In this document: positions 1-8,308 of the stretch, in pieces | Layout of the letters: each line of letters opens with the position of its first letter | Position numbering within the stretch: position 1 is the stretch's first letter | Source of the DNA: Hymenobacter siberiensis | GTDB taxonomy: Bacteria; Bacteroidota; Bacteroidia; Cytophagales; Hymenobacteraceae | NCBI RefSeq assembly: GCF_018967865.2 | Contig: NZ_JAHLZY020000001.1 | Location: forward strand, 2,604,001-2,668,000 | Length of the DNA: 64,000 nt | Reading direction: 5' to 3' | Translations under genes and position numbers: made by a program | The notes under the pieces: model-generated | Told to the model about the DNA's origin: nothing | Database searches by the model: none | The model's input: only the letters and a program-made list of their open reading frames with translations

Positions 1-59
1 ACTTCCTAAACAACTTCGATGCATCCATTTTTAATTCTTCATTTTTAATTTTCAATTTC
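1..59. repeat. Right half of an AT-rich palindromic element (family E)
   Basis: The stretch has the form ACTTCCTAAACAACTTC followed by alternating TTTTTAATT blocks. The same order of segments forms the right half of the complete element at 54915-55158. The left half would lie outside the window. It ends 7 bases before the GTG of the next gene, so it supplies that gene's leader. Confidence 0.6.
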
Positions 60-66
60 TCCCTCC

Positions 67-291
67 GTGGATTTCTCCAAGCTATACCGTCCCTCGGCCC
101 TCAACAGCTTCCAGTTCATCGCCCTCACGGGCCTGCTGATGAGCGCCGGCGCGCACTTGATTCTGCACTTCTTCGTGGGCTACCTGCCGGCCGGCTTCAA
201 CTGGCTCTACGTATGCTGGGCTGGCTTTTACCTCGTAGGTACGCTCATCAACATCTTCGGTAAGCCCGACGAGCCGCACCACCATCATTAA
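67..291 (+). CDS. Small two-helix membrane protein of unknown function
   Basis: This encodes a 74-residue protein with two hydrophobic stretches at about residues 16-39 and 46-63, which are probable transmembrane helices. It has a short charged C-terminus ending in four histidines. I do not recognise a family. The start is a GTG directly after a repeat-derived AT-rich leader, and no ATG is available in frame upstream within the window. The next gene on the same strand, an iron-sulfur membrane protein, is separated by a palindromic repeat, so co-transcription is possible but not shown. The histidine tail could bind metal, but that is only a guess. Coding status rests on a hydrophobicity pattern that makes sense and on base composition like the neighbours. 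Confidence 0.6.
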   Translation: MDFSKLYRPSALNSFQFIALTGLLMSAGAHLILHFFVGYLPAGFNWLYVCWAGFYLVGTLINIFGKPDEPHHHH

Positions 292-299
292 AAGTTGGC

Positions 300-391
300 C
301 GTCATGCTGAGCGCAGTCGAAGCATCTCTACCGCGATAGTAACTCAGTTTAGTATTGCGGTAGAGATGCTTCGACTGCGCTCAGCATGACG
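300..391. repeat. Palindromic repeat family A, copy A1
   Basis: Two perfect 35-base inverted arms (300-334 and 357-391) flank a 22-base core, GATAGTAACTCAGTTTAGTATT. The arms carry the family signature GTCATGCTGAGCGCAG, then TCGAAGCATCTC. It lies between two genes on the plus strand. A U-tract after the stem is absent, so it is not a standard intrinsic terminator. Confidence 0.95.
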
Positions 392-423
392 ACCTGATAT
401 CATTACGTTCTACTTTTTCCATA

Positions 424-1785
424 ATGACGCCTACTCTCTCCCCGCCCCTGCCCGCGACTTCGCCCGCCGAAAAGCTCACGCTGGCCGTAGTGGCCGGCGG
501 CCTGCTGGCCCTGCTCCTGGCCTGGGCCGATGCCGACCCCGCGCGCCGCACTACCTGGTTCTGGCTGGCCCTGGGCCTGGTGAGCGCCGGCACCCTGGCC
601 TGGAGCTGGCTGAAATACGGCCAGCACCCGGCGGGCGTACAGCAGGACAACCTTTGGCTACGAGCCAGCACCGGGCGCGGCGCCATTGCCTGGATTACCG
701 GGCTGGTGCTCACCGGCTTCTACGTGGTGCTATACTGGTACAGCGGCGATGATGGCAAGGGTAATTTTGGCCTGCTCAACAACCTGGTGCATCCGCTCGA
801 CAGCTTCAGCCAGGCGCTGCGGGGCAAGCCAGCCGACCAATGGTTTCTCTATGGCACGTTCTACACGCTGGCGATACTGCTGATGGGCGGCCGGGCGCTG
901 TGGAAATACCGCCACTCGCGCTACCAGGTTATCCGCACCGCTTCGGTGATGTTTTTCCAGTTGGGCTTTGCGTTTCTGATTCCGGGGCTGCTCCAGTTTT
1001 TTCAGCAGCCGGAGTTTTATTTCACCTACTTCTGGCCGCTGCACTACCAGTACCTGTGGCCCAGTGATGTGCACAGCCTCATCCAGAATGGGCAGGCGCT
1101 GGGCGTGTTCATGGTGTTCTGGGGCGCGGTGATGTCGTTCGTGGCCACGCCGGTGCTCACCTATTTCTACGGCAAGCGCTGGTACTGCTCGTGGGTGTGC
1201 GGCTGCGGCGGCCTGGCCGAAACTGCCGGCGACCCCTACCGCCACCTCGCCGATACCAGCCGCACCGCCTGGCGCTGGGAGGTCCGTATTATCTACACCG
1301 TGCTGGGGCTGATAATTGCCATTACGGCGCTGCTGTGGGTGCACTTCGCCACCGGCGGTACGCTACTGGGCGAGGCCGGCAACGTTGGGGCCAAATGGTA
1401 CGGCTTTGCCATCGGGGCCGTGTTTTCGGGGGTCATCGGGGTGGGCTTCTACCCCTTGATGGGCTCGCGGGTGTGGTGCCGCTTCGGCTGCCCCATGGCC
1501 GCCTACCTGGGCCTGCTGCAAAAGCATTTCTCCCGCTTCCGCATCAGCACCAACGGCGCGCAATGCATCTCGTGCGGCAACTGCTCCAACGTGTGCGAAA
1601 TGGGCATCGACGTGCAGCAATACGCCCAGCGCGGCGAGCCCATCATCCGGGCCTCGTGCGTGGGCTGCGGCATGTGCAGCACCGCCTGCCCCCGCGGCGT
1701 GCTCAACCTGGAAAACGGCCCGCGCGAAGGCCGGTATCAGTCGTCGCAATTGATTCACGCAGATTCATTGCGGATTTTGAGCTAG
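424..1785 (+). CDS. Membrane-bound 4Fe-4S polyferredoxin-like protein (NapH/NosR-like)
   Basis: This is a 453-residue inner-membrane iron-sulfur protein, probably an electron-transfer component. The N-terminal two thirds contain about six hydrophobic segments. Two cytoplasmic cysteine motifs follow, CSWVCGC near residues 255-261 and CRFGCP near 352-357; these resemble the CxxxCP motifs of NapH and NosR. Two classical 4Fe-4S motifs come next, CISCGNCSNVC at 381-391 and CVGCGMCSTAC at 412-422. NapH and NosR feed electrons from quinol to periplasmic reductases. No reductase lies nearby, so the partner is unknown. The ATG start follows the AT-rich spacer after repeat A1. The family assignment is firm at the level of a polyferredoxin membrane protein; the specific pathway is not known. 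Confidence 0.85.
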   Translation: MTPTLSPPLPATSPAEKLTLAVVAGGLLALLLAWADADPARRTTWFWLALGLVSAGTLAWSWLKYGQHPAGVQQDNLWLRASTGRGAIAWITGLVLTGFYVVLYWYSGDDGKGNFGLLNNLVHPLDSFSQALRGKPADQWFLYGTFYTLAILLMGGRALWKYRHSRYQVIRTASVMFFQLGFAFLIPGLLQFFQQPEFYFTYFWPLHYQYLWPSDVHSLIQNGQALGVFMVFWGAVMSFVATPVLTYFYGKRWYCSWVCGCGGLAETAGDPYRHLADTSRTAWRWEVRIIYTVLGLIIAITALLWVHFATGGTLLGEAGNVGAKWYGFAIGAVFSGVIGVGFYPLMGSRVWCRFGCPMAAYLGLLQKHFSRFRISTNGAQCISCGNCSNVCEMGIDVQQYAQRGEPIIRASCVGCGMCSTACPRGVLNLENGPREGRYQSSQLIHADSLRILS

Positions 1786-1910
1786 CTGATTCAGAATAGA
1801 ACAGCGTTGTATGGGTTTGGGGTGCGGCGTTTACGAAACTCATGGCTTAGCGAGATTTCCTGAACTTTGAAAGGTGAACGAGTTTCTTAAACTCACCGTG
1901 CGTTGTAGAG

Positions 1911-1930
1911 GCTTGCTGCAAGCTTTTTTT
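1911..1930 (+). terminator. Possible weak intrinsic terminator
   Basis: A short stem GCTTG-CTG-CAAGC is followed directly by seven T residues on the plus strand. It lies about 130 bases after the polyferredoxin gene. The stem is only five pairs, so confidence is modest. Nothing else was recognised in 1786-2051. Confidence 0.4.
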
Positions 1931-2051
1931 CAGTTAACTGGTAAATCTTCACTCTTTGGACACGCTTCCTTCCACAAGCAGTGGCCCCTTGGCGTGGGTC
2001 CAACCCAAGCTTTCACGCCCGGGCAAGCGATTGTCTGCCCCCGCCCCTAAC

Positions 2052-2642
2052 ATGGAAACCCGCCGAATCCGGTATTGGCTGCTGCTACTGCTGTGTGGGG
2101 CCGGTGCGTGCTCTCCCCCGCAAGCGCGCCTGTTGCTTCCCCCTGACAGCGGCGCAGTGACGCTGGCGGTGGACAGCGTCCAACTGCCGGAATTGGCGTC
2201 CTTTCCTGTTCGGCTCACGCTCACCAATTATACCCGCCATCCCGTGGTGCTGGTCTTTGCTTCTCCCACCCCGCAAGGCCAAGCCGACAACTTCTATTTG
2301 GTAGCCGGCTCCGACACTTTTTACTTGGGCGTGAAGAGTCCAGACCACCGCTTGGTCTTTCCGGGAAAGACGGCAACCTCTTTTGTGTGTGACGGGTACT
2401 TCCTGCGCGGCAAAGGCCATTTTGATTCCTTCGGGCGCATTGACTCCGCGTTCAAAGAGGGAAAGGTGGTCTACGAACTCGCGGGTCTGGAATCTCGCGA
2501 CAGTGGCTTTCCGCACACATCCCCGCCGGTTGACACGGTACTACTGCCCACAAAAGTGGAGGCACTAGCGCACGCGTGGGTGGGCCATGAGTTCTTGCCT
2601 GGCTCGTATAGGTGGCGAGAACAACGGCTTGTTCAGCACTAG
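2052..2642 (+). CDS. Hypothetical lipoprotein
   Basis: This is a 196-residue exported protein of unknown function. The chosen ATG gives a classical lipoprotein signal: basic METRRIRYW, a run of leucines, then GAGAC with the lipobox cysteine near residue 20. A longer in-frame reading begins at 1956, but it would add 32 residues before the signal peptide and is unlikely. The mature part contains beta-rich segments such as VRLTLTNYTRHPVVLVF, which resembles an immunoglobulin-like or DUF4352-like fold. That resemblance is only an impression. The gene stands alone between an unrelated upstream gene and a convergent hydrolase, so context offers no functional clue. Confidence 0.7.
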   Translation: METRRIRYWLLLLLCGAGACSPPQARLLLPPDSGAVTLAVDSVQLPELASFPVRLTLTNYTRHPVVLVFASPTPQGQADNFYLVAGSDTFYLGVKSPDHRLVFPGKTATSFVCDGYFLRGKGHFDSFGRIDSAFKEGKVVYELAGLESRDSGFPHTSPPVDTVLLPTKVEALAHAWVGHEFLPGSYRWREQRLVQH

Positions 2643-2786
2643 CGGCTCCGCCGCAATTGCCCGTGTAAGCGCTCAAAGTGGAATAGTCAATGACTACGGA
2701 CCGCCATCTGCATCCACAAAAACGGTAGTTCGAGTATAATCGAAAGTTTATTTACATACCATAAAAACAGTTCTCAACACTTAACC

Positions 2787-3779
2787 CTATCCCAAAAATC
2801 CAAGCAGCGACTTGTAAAACTGCGCCGGAGCTTCCAGATGCGAAATGTGCCCCACGTTCGGAATCTCCACCAGTTTCGCGCCCTTGATTTGGGCGGCGGT
2901 GCGGCGGCCCAGCGCGGGGTACTGGCCCATTTGAGCCAGGATTTTGGGGTCTTTTATCAGGCCTTTGCCTACCACAGTACGGTCATCCTGGCCGATGATG
3001 AGTAGCGTAGGCACCGTTATTCGGCTGAATTCGTAGCTCACCGGCTGTTGATATATCATCTCGAAGGTAAGGGCGTTGGCACGGGCTACTTTGGGGAAGT
3101 CGGGGCTGTGGGTTTGGGCGGCGAGGGGCAGCAGCCACTGGTCGTGGGCCGCCGGGTAGCCGTTGAGATAATAGGTCGCGTGGTATTTGCGGATGCTGGC
3201 TTCGGTGCTTTTCAGTTCGGTGGCTTCGGCCTGGTCCACGGTCTGGAAGGGCACGCCCACGCGGTAATCCTCCAAGCCGATGGGGTTTTCGAGGACCAGC
3301 TTTTCGGTGGTTTCGGGGTAGAGGAGGGCGAAACGGGTGGCCAGCATCCCGCCCATGCTGTGCCCCACAATAACAGCTTTTTTCACGCCCAGCGTGTCGA
3401 GCAACTGCCTGATATTGCGGGCCAGCTGATGAAACGAGTAGTGAATATCGGCCTTATCCGACTTGCCGAAGCCAATTTGGTCGGGTACTACTACGCGGAA
3501 ACCAACGGCGGACAGCGTTTTTATCGTCTCGTGCCAGTAGGCTCCGAAAAAGTTTTTGCCGTGGAGCAGCACCACCGTGCGGCCATTGGGCCGGGCAGTG
3601 GACGGCTCGTCCATGTAGGCCATGCGCAGGGCCTGGCCTTCCAGCTTTAGGGGCAGGTAGCGCACCGAGAAGGGGTATTCGTAGCCGTCGAGCGTGGCGT
3701 TGAGCGGTGCAGTCTGGGCCGGAGCAATGGTGGCGGCCAGCAGCAGGGACAGCCAGAGAAACAGTAGGAAACTGGGCAT
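2787..3779 (-). CDS. Secreted alpha/beta-hydrolase
   Basis: The product is 330 residues. It has a signal peptide (MPSFLLFLWLSLLLAATIAPAQ) and then an alpha/beta-hydrolase fold. The oxyanion-loop motif LLHGKNFFG, the nucleophile elbow GHSMGG, the acid-containing strand IIGQDDRTV and a late histidine in NVGHISHLE are all visible. They give a plausible Ser-Asp-His triad. The start was chosen at the ATG that begins the signal peptide; the longer in-frame extension is translated from a palindromic repeat. The substrate cannot be told. Esterase, haloalkane dehalogenase-like and C-C hydrolase activities all share this architecture. The upstream gene on the same strand is bcp, separated by a 20-base-pair hairpin. 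Confidence 0.88.
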   Translation of the reverse strand: MPSFLLFLWLSLLLAATIAPAQTAPLNATLDGYEYPFSVRYLPLKLEGQALRMAYMDEPSTARPNGRTVVLLHGKNFFGAYWHETIKTLSAVGFRVVVPDQIGFGKSDKADIHYSFHQLARNIRQLLDTLGVKKAVIVGHSMGGMLATRFALLYPETTEKLVLENPIGLEDYRVGVPFQTVDQAEATELKSTEASIRKYHATYYLNGYPAAHDQWLLPLAAQTHSPDFPKVARANALTFEMIYQQPVSYEFSRITVPTLLIIGQDDRTVVGKGLIKDPKILAQMGQYPALGRRTAAQIKGAKLVEIPNVGHISHLEAPAQFYKSLLGFLG

Positions 3780-3819
3780 GTTGCTCTTTACGCAAAACCC
3801 ATTATTCCGCTGGTGTTTC

Positions 3820-3864
3820 TCGCACAGAGTTGCACAGAGGCTGGCTCTGTGCAACTCTGTGCGA
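3820..3864. repeat. Short perfect palindrome (family G) between bcp and a hydrolase
   Basis: Two 20-base arms, TCGCACAGAGTTGCACAGAG and its inverse, surround a 5-base loop. The arm itself contains a direct echo of CACAGAG. It lies 17 bases after the bcp stop and upstream of the hydrolase start. There is no long T-tract, so it could act as an mRNA-stabilising hairpin or be an unrelated repeat unit. Confidence 0.85.
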
Positions 3865-3881
3865 AATACTCTTTGCTGAGG

Positions 3882-4337
3882 TTACGCAGGCAGCCCTTTC
3901 AGCACTTTCTTGGCATTGCTCACATGGTCTGTCGCGCCACTCAATGAGTTGAAAATGTACTGGATAATGCCATTCTTATCAATCACAAACGTAACGCGGC
4001 CGGGCAGCAGGCCCAGCAGGGCGCGGGGCACTTCGTAGAGCTTGCGCACTTTCCCGTCGGTATCGGCCAGCAGCTCGAAGGGCAGGCGGTGCTTCTGGGT
4101 AAATTTCTGGTGCGACTTCTCGCTGTCGGAGCTGATGCCGATAACCTCGGCCCCGAGGTCTTTGAAATCCTCGTACTGGTCGCGGAACGAGCAGGCCTCG
4201 GCCGTGCAGCCGGGGGTGTCGTCCTTCGGATAGAAGTACAGCACCAGATGCCGGCCACGTTGGTCGGCCAGGCGAAAAGTTTCGCCGGAGGTGGTGGTGA
4301 GCGTGAAATCGGGAGCGGGCTGGCCTACCTGGAGCAT
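3882..4337 (-). CDS. bcp: Thioredoxin-dependent peroxiredoxin, Bcp/PrxQ type
   Basis: This is a 151-residue peroxiredoxin that reduces hydrogen peroxide and organic hydroperoxides in the cytoplasm using thioredoxin. The active-site segment YPKDDTPGCTAEACSF has the peroxidatic cysteine (in PGC) and, five residues later, the resolving cysteine characteristic of Bcp/PrxQ proteins. The AhpC-TSA fold is complete through VTFVIDKNGIIQ. The start at MLQVGQPAPDF matches the usual N-terminus; the upstream in-frame extension is not family-like. The gene is divergent from the glycosyltransferase at 4432, with under 100 bases between starts. Confidence 0.95.
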   Translation of the reverse strand: MLQVGQPAPDFTLTTTSGETFRLADQRGRHLVLYFYPKDDTPGCTAEACSFRDQYEDFKDLGAEVIGISSDSEKSHQKFTQKHRLPFELLADTDGKVRKLYEVPRALLGLLPGRVTFVIDKNGIIQYIFNSLSGATDHVSNAKKVLKGLPA

Positions 4338-4431
4338 ATTACTGGGGGTTGAAAAACAGCCGCAAGGTAGCGGCACGGTGCGGCTTTACGGCGGCGGCGG
4401 CATCTTTGTGGCCCGTTATACCATTTGCTTC

Positions 4432-5130
4432 ATGCCCCAGCCCCGCGTCAGCGTTATCATTCCCGCCCACAACGAGGCCGGGGCCATTGGCCTGGTGCTG
4501 GCCGAAATCCCGGCTGGTTTGGCGCAGGAGGTGATTGTGGTCGATAACAACTCGACCGACAACACCGGCGAAATGGCCCGGGCCGGCGGGGCCACCGTGT
4601 TGCGCGAGCCGCGCCCCGGCTACGGCTACGCCTGCCTGGCCGGCATGGCCCACGCCTTTGGCCGGCCCCAATCCGAACAGCCCGACATCGTCGTATTTCT
4701 CGATGGCGACCATTCCGACTTCCCCGAACAAATGCCCGAACTACTGGCCCCGCTCCTGCGCGGGGAGGCCGACCTGGTCATCGGCTCGCGGGCCCTGGGC
4801 GTGCGCGAAAAGGGCTCCCTCCTGCCCCAGCAGCGGTTTGGCAACTGGCTGGCCGCCCGTCTGCTGAATATTCGCTACGGCGGCACTGTCACCGATTTGG
4901 GGCCGTTCCGGGCAGTGACGGCCCCGGCCCTGCTGCGCATTAGCATGGAAGACAAAACTTACGGCTGGACCGTAGAAATGCAGGTGAAGGCCGCCCGCCT
5001 GGGCCTGCGCACCGTGGAAGTGCCCGTGCGCTACCGCAAGCGCATCGGCACGAGCAAGGTATCGGGCACGGTGCGCGGCACCCTTGGGGCGGGCTACAAG
5101 ATTCTGTGGACGATTTTTAAGTACTGGTAA
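4432..5130 (+). CDS. Family 2 glycosyltransferase (dolichyl-phosphate-mannose-synthase-like)
   Basis: The product is 232 residues with a GT-A fold: VSVIIPAHNEAGAI at the N-terminus, VVDNNSTDNT for nucleotide binding, and the metal-binding region FLDGDHSDFPEQM. The C-terminal part YGWTVEMQVKAARLGLRTVEVPVRYRKRIGTSKVSG is typical of polyprenyl-phosphate glycosyltransferases. There are no transmembrane segments, so it probably acts on a lipid-linked acceptor at the membrane surface. The ATG beginning MPQPRVSV was chosen because longer readings overlap the divergent bcp gene. It lies at the head of a three-glycosyltransferase run (4432-8161), which suggests one surface-glycan pathway. Confidence 0.9.
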   Translation: MPQPRVSVIIPAHNEAGAIGLVLAEIPAGLAQEVIVVDNNSTDNTGEMARAGGATVLREPRPGYGYACLAGMAHAFGRPQSEQPDIVVFLDGDHSDFPEQMPELLAPLLRGEADLVIGSRALGVREKGSLLPQQRFGNWLAARLLNIRYGGTVTDLGPFRAVTAPALLRISMEDKTYGWTVEMQVKAARLGLRTVEVPVRYRKRIGTSKVSGTVRGTLGAGYKILWTIFKYW

Positions 5131-5227
5131 TTTTTCCCGGTCGGTAAGTTTCCGGCCCGGCCCGCGTCTACCCGGTCGGTGGAGCTGTTTTTTTGGTTGT
5201 GTTGCAAATCTTTATTCTTTGTTTCTG

Positions 5228-6685
5228 ATGGCGGTACTGCCCCTTTTGCTGGTGGTGCTGTACACCCTGTGCCTGCTGTTCATCCTGGGGTTTAGCGCGG
5301 GACAGTGGCAGCTCACGCGGCTGGCCCTGCGGGCTTACGCCAAGGGACTAGCTCCGGCCCCGCCCGCCCCGTCCCACTGGCCCCGCGTGCTAGTGCAGCT
5401 GCCGCTCTACAACGAGCAGAATGTGGTGGAGCGCGTCATCGACGCCGCCGCCGCCCTCGACTACCCCGCCGACCGCCTGCACATCCAAGTGCTCGACGAC
5501 TCCATCGATGCCACCGTGGCCCTGGCCGCCGCCCGCGTGGCCCACTACGCCGCTCAGGGCCTGCGCATCAGCCACGTGTGCCGGCCCAACCGGGAAGGCT
5601 ACAAAGCCGGCGCGCTGCGCTATGGCCTCGAAGAAAATGAGGATGAATTCGTAGCCATTTTTGATGCTGATTTCGTACCCGACCCGGATTTTCTGCGGCG
5701 CACCATCCCCTACTTTTTGCAGGATAAAAAAGTGGGCGTGGTGCAAACCCGTTGGGGTCATCTGAACGAGGACGAGTCGCTGCTGACGCGCCTGCAGGCC
5801 TTTGGGCTGAACGCGCATTTTCTCATCGAGCAGGTGGGACGCACGGCGGCGGGCTTTTTCATCAATTTCAACGGCACGGGCGGCGTGTGGCGGCGCGCCT
5901 GCATTGACGATGCCGGCGGCTGGCACACCGACACCCTCACCGAAGACCTCGACCTGAGCTACCGCGCCCAGCTGCGCGGCTGGCGCTTCATCTACCGCCC
6001 CGAAATAGTGGCCCCCGCCGAGCTGCCCGCCGTGATGGACGCCCTCAAATCGCAGCAGTTCCGCTGGACCAAGGGCGCGGCCGAAACCGCCCACAAGCAC
6101 CTCGGCAACATGTGGCGCTCCCAGCAGCCGCTGCCGGTGAAGCTCCAGGCCACTTTCCACTTACTGAACAGCAGCGTCTACATCGTCATCATGCTCATGG
6201 CGCTGCTGAGCGTGCCATTGGTGTTTGTGCGGGCGCAACACCAGGAGTTTAAGGGCGTATTTCGATTGGCTTCGGTATTTCTGATTGGGTTTACGCCGCT
6301 CATTTATTACTACTACACTGCCTGGCGGCTGGCCCACCCCACCAAGCCACTGTGGCGCTACCCAGTGTTTTTCCTGCTGTTTTTATCGGTTTCGATGGGC
6401 CTGTCGCTGCACAATGCCCGGGCCGTGGTACTGGGCTGGTGGGGCAAGCGCACCCCATTTGTGCGTACGCCCAAGGCCGGCACCGGCAGCCTCGCCCGCA
6501 AGCGGCGCTACCGCACCGGCGGCGTGGGCGGCCTCGTAATTCTGGAAGGCGTATTGGCGGTGTACTTCGCGTTTGGCCTCGCGGCCGGCCTTTACCTCAA
6601 CGACTTCGGCCTGCTGCCGTTTCACTCGCTGCTCACCATTGGCTTCGCGGCGATTTGCTACTATTCCATCCGCGACGACAAATAA
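5228..6685 (+). CDS. Membrane processive-type GT2 glycosyltransferase (cellulose-synthase-like)
   Basis: The product is 485 residues with an N-terminal transmembrane helix, a cytoplasmic GT2 domain and about four C-terminal helices. The catalytic motifs are in order: LDDSIDAT, FDADFVPD, TEDLDLSYR and QQFRW, which correspond to the D, DxD, TED and QxxRW signatures of cellulose-synthase and glucomannan-synthase-like enzymes. The start at MAVLPLLLVVLYT begins the first helix; the ORF reading upstream overlaps the previous gene in another frame. It probably uses a nucleotide sugar to build a polymer or glycolipid at the inner membrane. The exact sugar is unknown. Its neighbours are another GT2 and a GT-C-like enzyme. 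Confidence 0.9.
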   Translation: MAVLPLLLVVLYTLCLLFILGFSAGQWQLTRLALRAYAKGLAPAPPAPSHWPRVLVQLPLYNEQNVVERVIDAAAALDYPADRLHIQVLDDSIDATVALAAARVAHYAAQGLRISHVCRPNREGYKAGALRYGLEENEDEFVAIFDADFVPDPDFLRRTIPYFLQDKKVGVVQTRWGHLNEDESLLTRLQAFGLNAHFLIEQVGRTAAGFFINFNGTGGVWRRACIDDAGGWHTDTLTEDLDLSYRAQLRGWRFIYRPEIVAPAELPAVMDALKSQQFRWTKGAAETAHKHLGNMWRSQQPLPVKLQATFHLLNSSVYIVIMLMALLSVPLVFVRAQHQEFKGVFRLASVFLIGFTPLIYYYYTAWRLAHPTKPLWRYPVFFLLFLSVSMGLSLHNARAVVLGWWGKRTPFVRTPKAGTGSLARKRRYRTGGVGGLVILEGVLAVYFAFGLAAGLYLNDFGLLPFHSLLTIGFAAICYYSIRDDK

Positions 6686-6787
6686 GTAGTCAGTCATAAG
6701 TAATCGGTAGTCAGACAGAAATCAATTGAGTGATTTTTTAGATAGATGAAACCTGATTACTGATTACTAACTACTGACTACCTACTT
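6684..6787. repeat. Palindromic repeat family D bridging two glycosyltransferase genes
   Basis: Imperfect inverted arms at 6684-6714 and 6753-6787 are built from the words TAGTCAG, TAGTTAG and TAATCAG. The left arm starts inside the stop codon of the upstream gene and the right arm ends about 18 bases before the next gene. The core includes AATCAATTGAGTGATTTTTTAG. Confidence 0.85.
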
Positions 6788-6805
6788 AACAGAACGCTGA
6801 AACCC

Positions 6806-8161
6806 TTGTCTCTCAAGCTGCCTTCCGGTTCTCAGGTTGCGGCGCTGCTGCTGGCCGGCGCGGCGTACACGGGCCTGGCCTTTGCCACGCCACGGGCTGA
6901 TTTTGGCCAGCTGGCGGGCTTGTTTGCGGTGGCACTGGGGGCGTATGCGTGGCTGCTGCACAGCCGGTTACCGCTGCGCTGGGGGCTGGGCGCGGCGCTG
7001 GTGTTCCGGCTGCTGTGGCTGCCGGCCACGCCGGCTTTTTCCGACGATATTTTCCGCTTTCGCTGGGATGGCCTGCTGGTAGCGCACGGCGTGAACCCGT
7101 TCCGGTTTCGGCCCGATGAAATAATTGCCGACGGTGCCCGCACCGCCCTGCCCGATGCCAGCGTGCGCAACACGGTATTGCCCGAGCTTCAGCAGCTGTA
7201 CCGGCAGCTCAACTCGCCGCACTACTACTCGGTATATCCGCCGGTGTGCCAGGCGATATTCGGGGGTGCGGCCCGCCTGTTTCCGGCTTCCGAGCGCGGG
7301 TTTGTCACCTGCCTGCGCCTGGTAATGCTAGCCGCCGAAGCCGGCACGGCCTGGCTCCTGCTGGCGTTGCTGGCCGCCATGGGCTGGCCCCGGGTTCGGG
7401 CGCTGCGCTACCTGCTGCACCCGCTGCCCATCATGGAGCTCACTGGCAATCTGCACTTTGAGGCGCTGGCTCTGTGCTTTCTACTCCTGGCCATCTGGCT
7501 GCTGAGCCGGCAGCAATGGGCCAAGTCGGCCGGAGCGCTGGCCCTGGGCGTGGCCGCCAAGCTAATACCGCTGCTGGTGCTGCCCTTGCTCATCAGGCGA
7601 CTGGGCTGGCGGCGGTTTCTGGCATACGCGGGTATGGTGGCGGGCACGCTGCTGGTGTTGTTCAGCCCGTTCCTGTCGGTGGCGCTGGTCGTCAACATCA
7701 GCCGCAGCCTGAACCTATATTTCCGCAGCTTCGAATTCAATGCCAGCATCTACTACGTGGTACGGGCCATTGGCTACCAACTCACTACGTACAACAAAAT
7801 TGCCCAAATCGGCCCGGCGCTGGCGCTCACCGGCGGCCTGCTTGGGCTGGCGCTGGCGTGGCGCGAGCGCCGCCTCACCGTGGCCTCGCTGGCCCAAACG
7901 CTGCTGCTGATGCTCACTGCGTATTATGCCCTGGCCACTACCGTGCATCCGTGGTATCTCGCGCTGCTCATCGGGCTGGGGGCGCTGTCGCGCTTCCGCT
8001 TTCCGTTGGTGTGGGGCGGGCTGGCGGTGCTTTCCTACGCCGCCTACCGCAGCAGCGCCTACACCGAAAACCTGTGGCTGGTAGCGCTGGAATACGTAGT
8101 TACGCTCGGGGTGCTGGTGTGGGAGCTGACGCTGGGCTTACGCAATCGGATAGCAGAATGA
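6806..8161 (+). CDS. Polytopic membrane glycosyltransferase (GT-C/GT87-like)
   Basis: The product is a 451-residue integral membrane protein with roughly ten hydrophobic helices. After the second or third helix it has the loop FSDDIFRFRWDGLLVAHGVNPFRF. That SDD motif and the following NPF are typical of GT-C mannosyltransferase-like proteins (DUF2029/GT87 group) that use polyprenyl-phosphate sugars in the periplasm. The apparent start is TTG; no ATG is in a suitable place, and the leader is a palindromic repeat, so the precise N-terminus is uncertain. It is the third gene of the glycosyltransferase run, and the first gene could supply its lipid-linked sugar donor. Confidence 0.82.
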   Translation: MSLKLPSGSQVAALLLAGAAYTGLAFATPRADFGQLAGLFAVALGAYAWLLHSRLPLRWGLGAALVFRLLWLPATPAFSDDIFRFRWDGLLVAHGVNPFRFRPDEIIADGARTALPDASVRNTVLPELQQLYRQLNSPHYYSVYPPVCQAIFGGAARLFPASERGFVTCLRLVMLAAEAGTAWLLLALLAAMGWPRVRALRYLLHPLPIMELTGNLHFEALALCFLLLAIWLLSRQQWAKSAGALALGVAAKLIPLLVLPLLIRRLGWRRFLAYAGMVAGTLLVLFSPFLSVALVVNISRSLNLYFRSFEFNASIYYVVRAIGYQLTTYNKIAQIGPALALTGGLLGLALAWRERRLTVASLAQTLLLMLTAYYALATTVHPWYLALLIGLGALSRFRFPLVWGGLAVLSYAAYRSSAYTENLWLVALEYVVTLGVLVWELTLGLRNRIAE

Positions 8162-8308
8162 TAACAGAAAAGCGAGGCAGACCAAACGCAGCACCCTTTT
8201 TTACAGTGCTTTATCACCAAGTTACTGCCCCTTTGAAGCTTGTAAACGGCGCATCTAAGTTTCTATAAACCTGCCGCCGCTATGCGGCTATCACTCCACA
8301 ACTGAGGG

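Noticed and set aside
300..391. Family A palindromes as intrinsic terminators
   Set aside because: They lack T-tracts and occur between divergent and codirectional genes as well as convergent ones.
1786..2051. Upstream extension of the lipoprotein gene at 2052
   Set aside because: The extension would put 32 hydrophilic residues before a perfect lipoprotein signal peptide.
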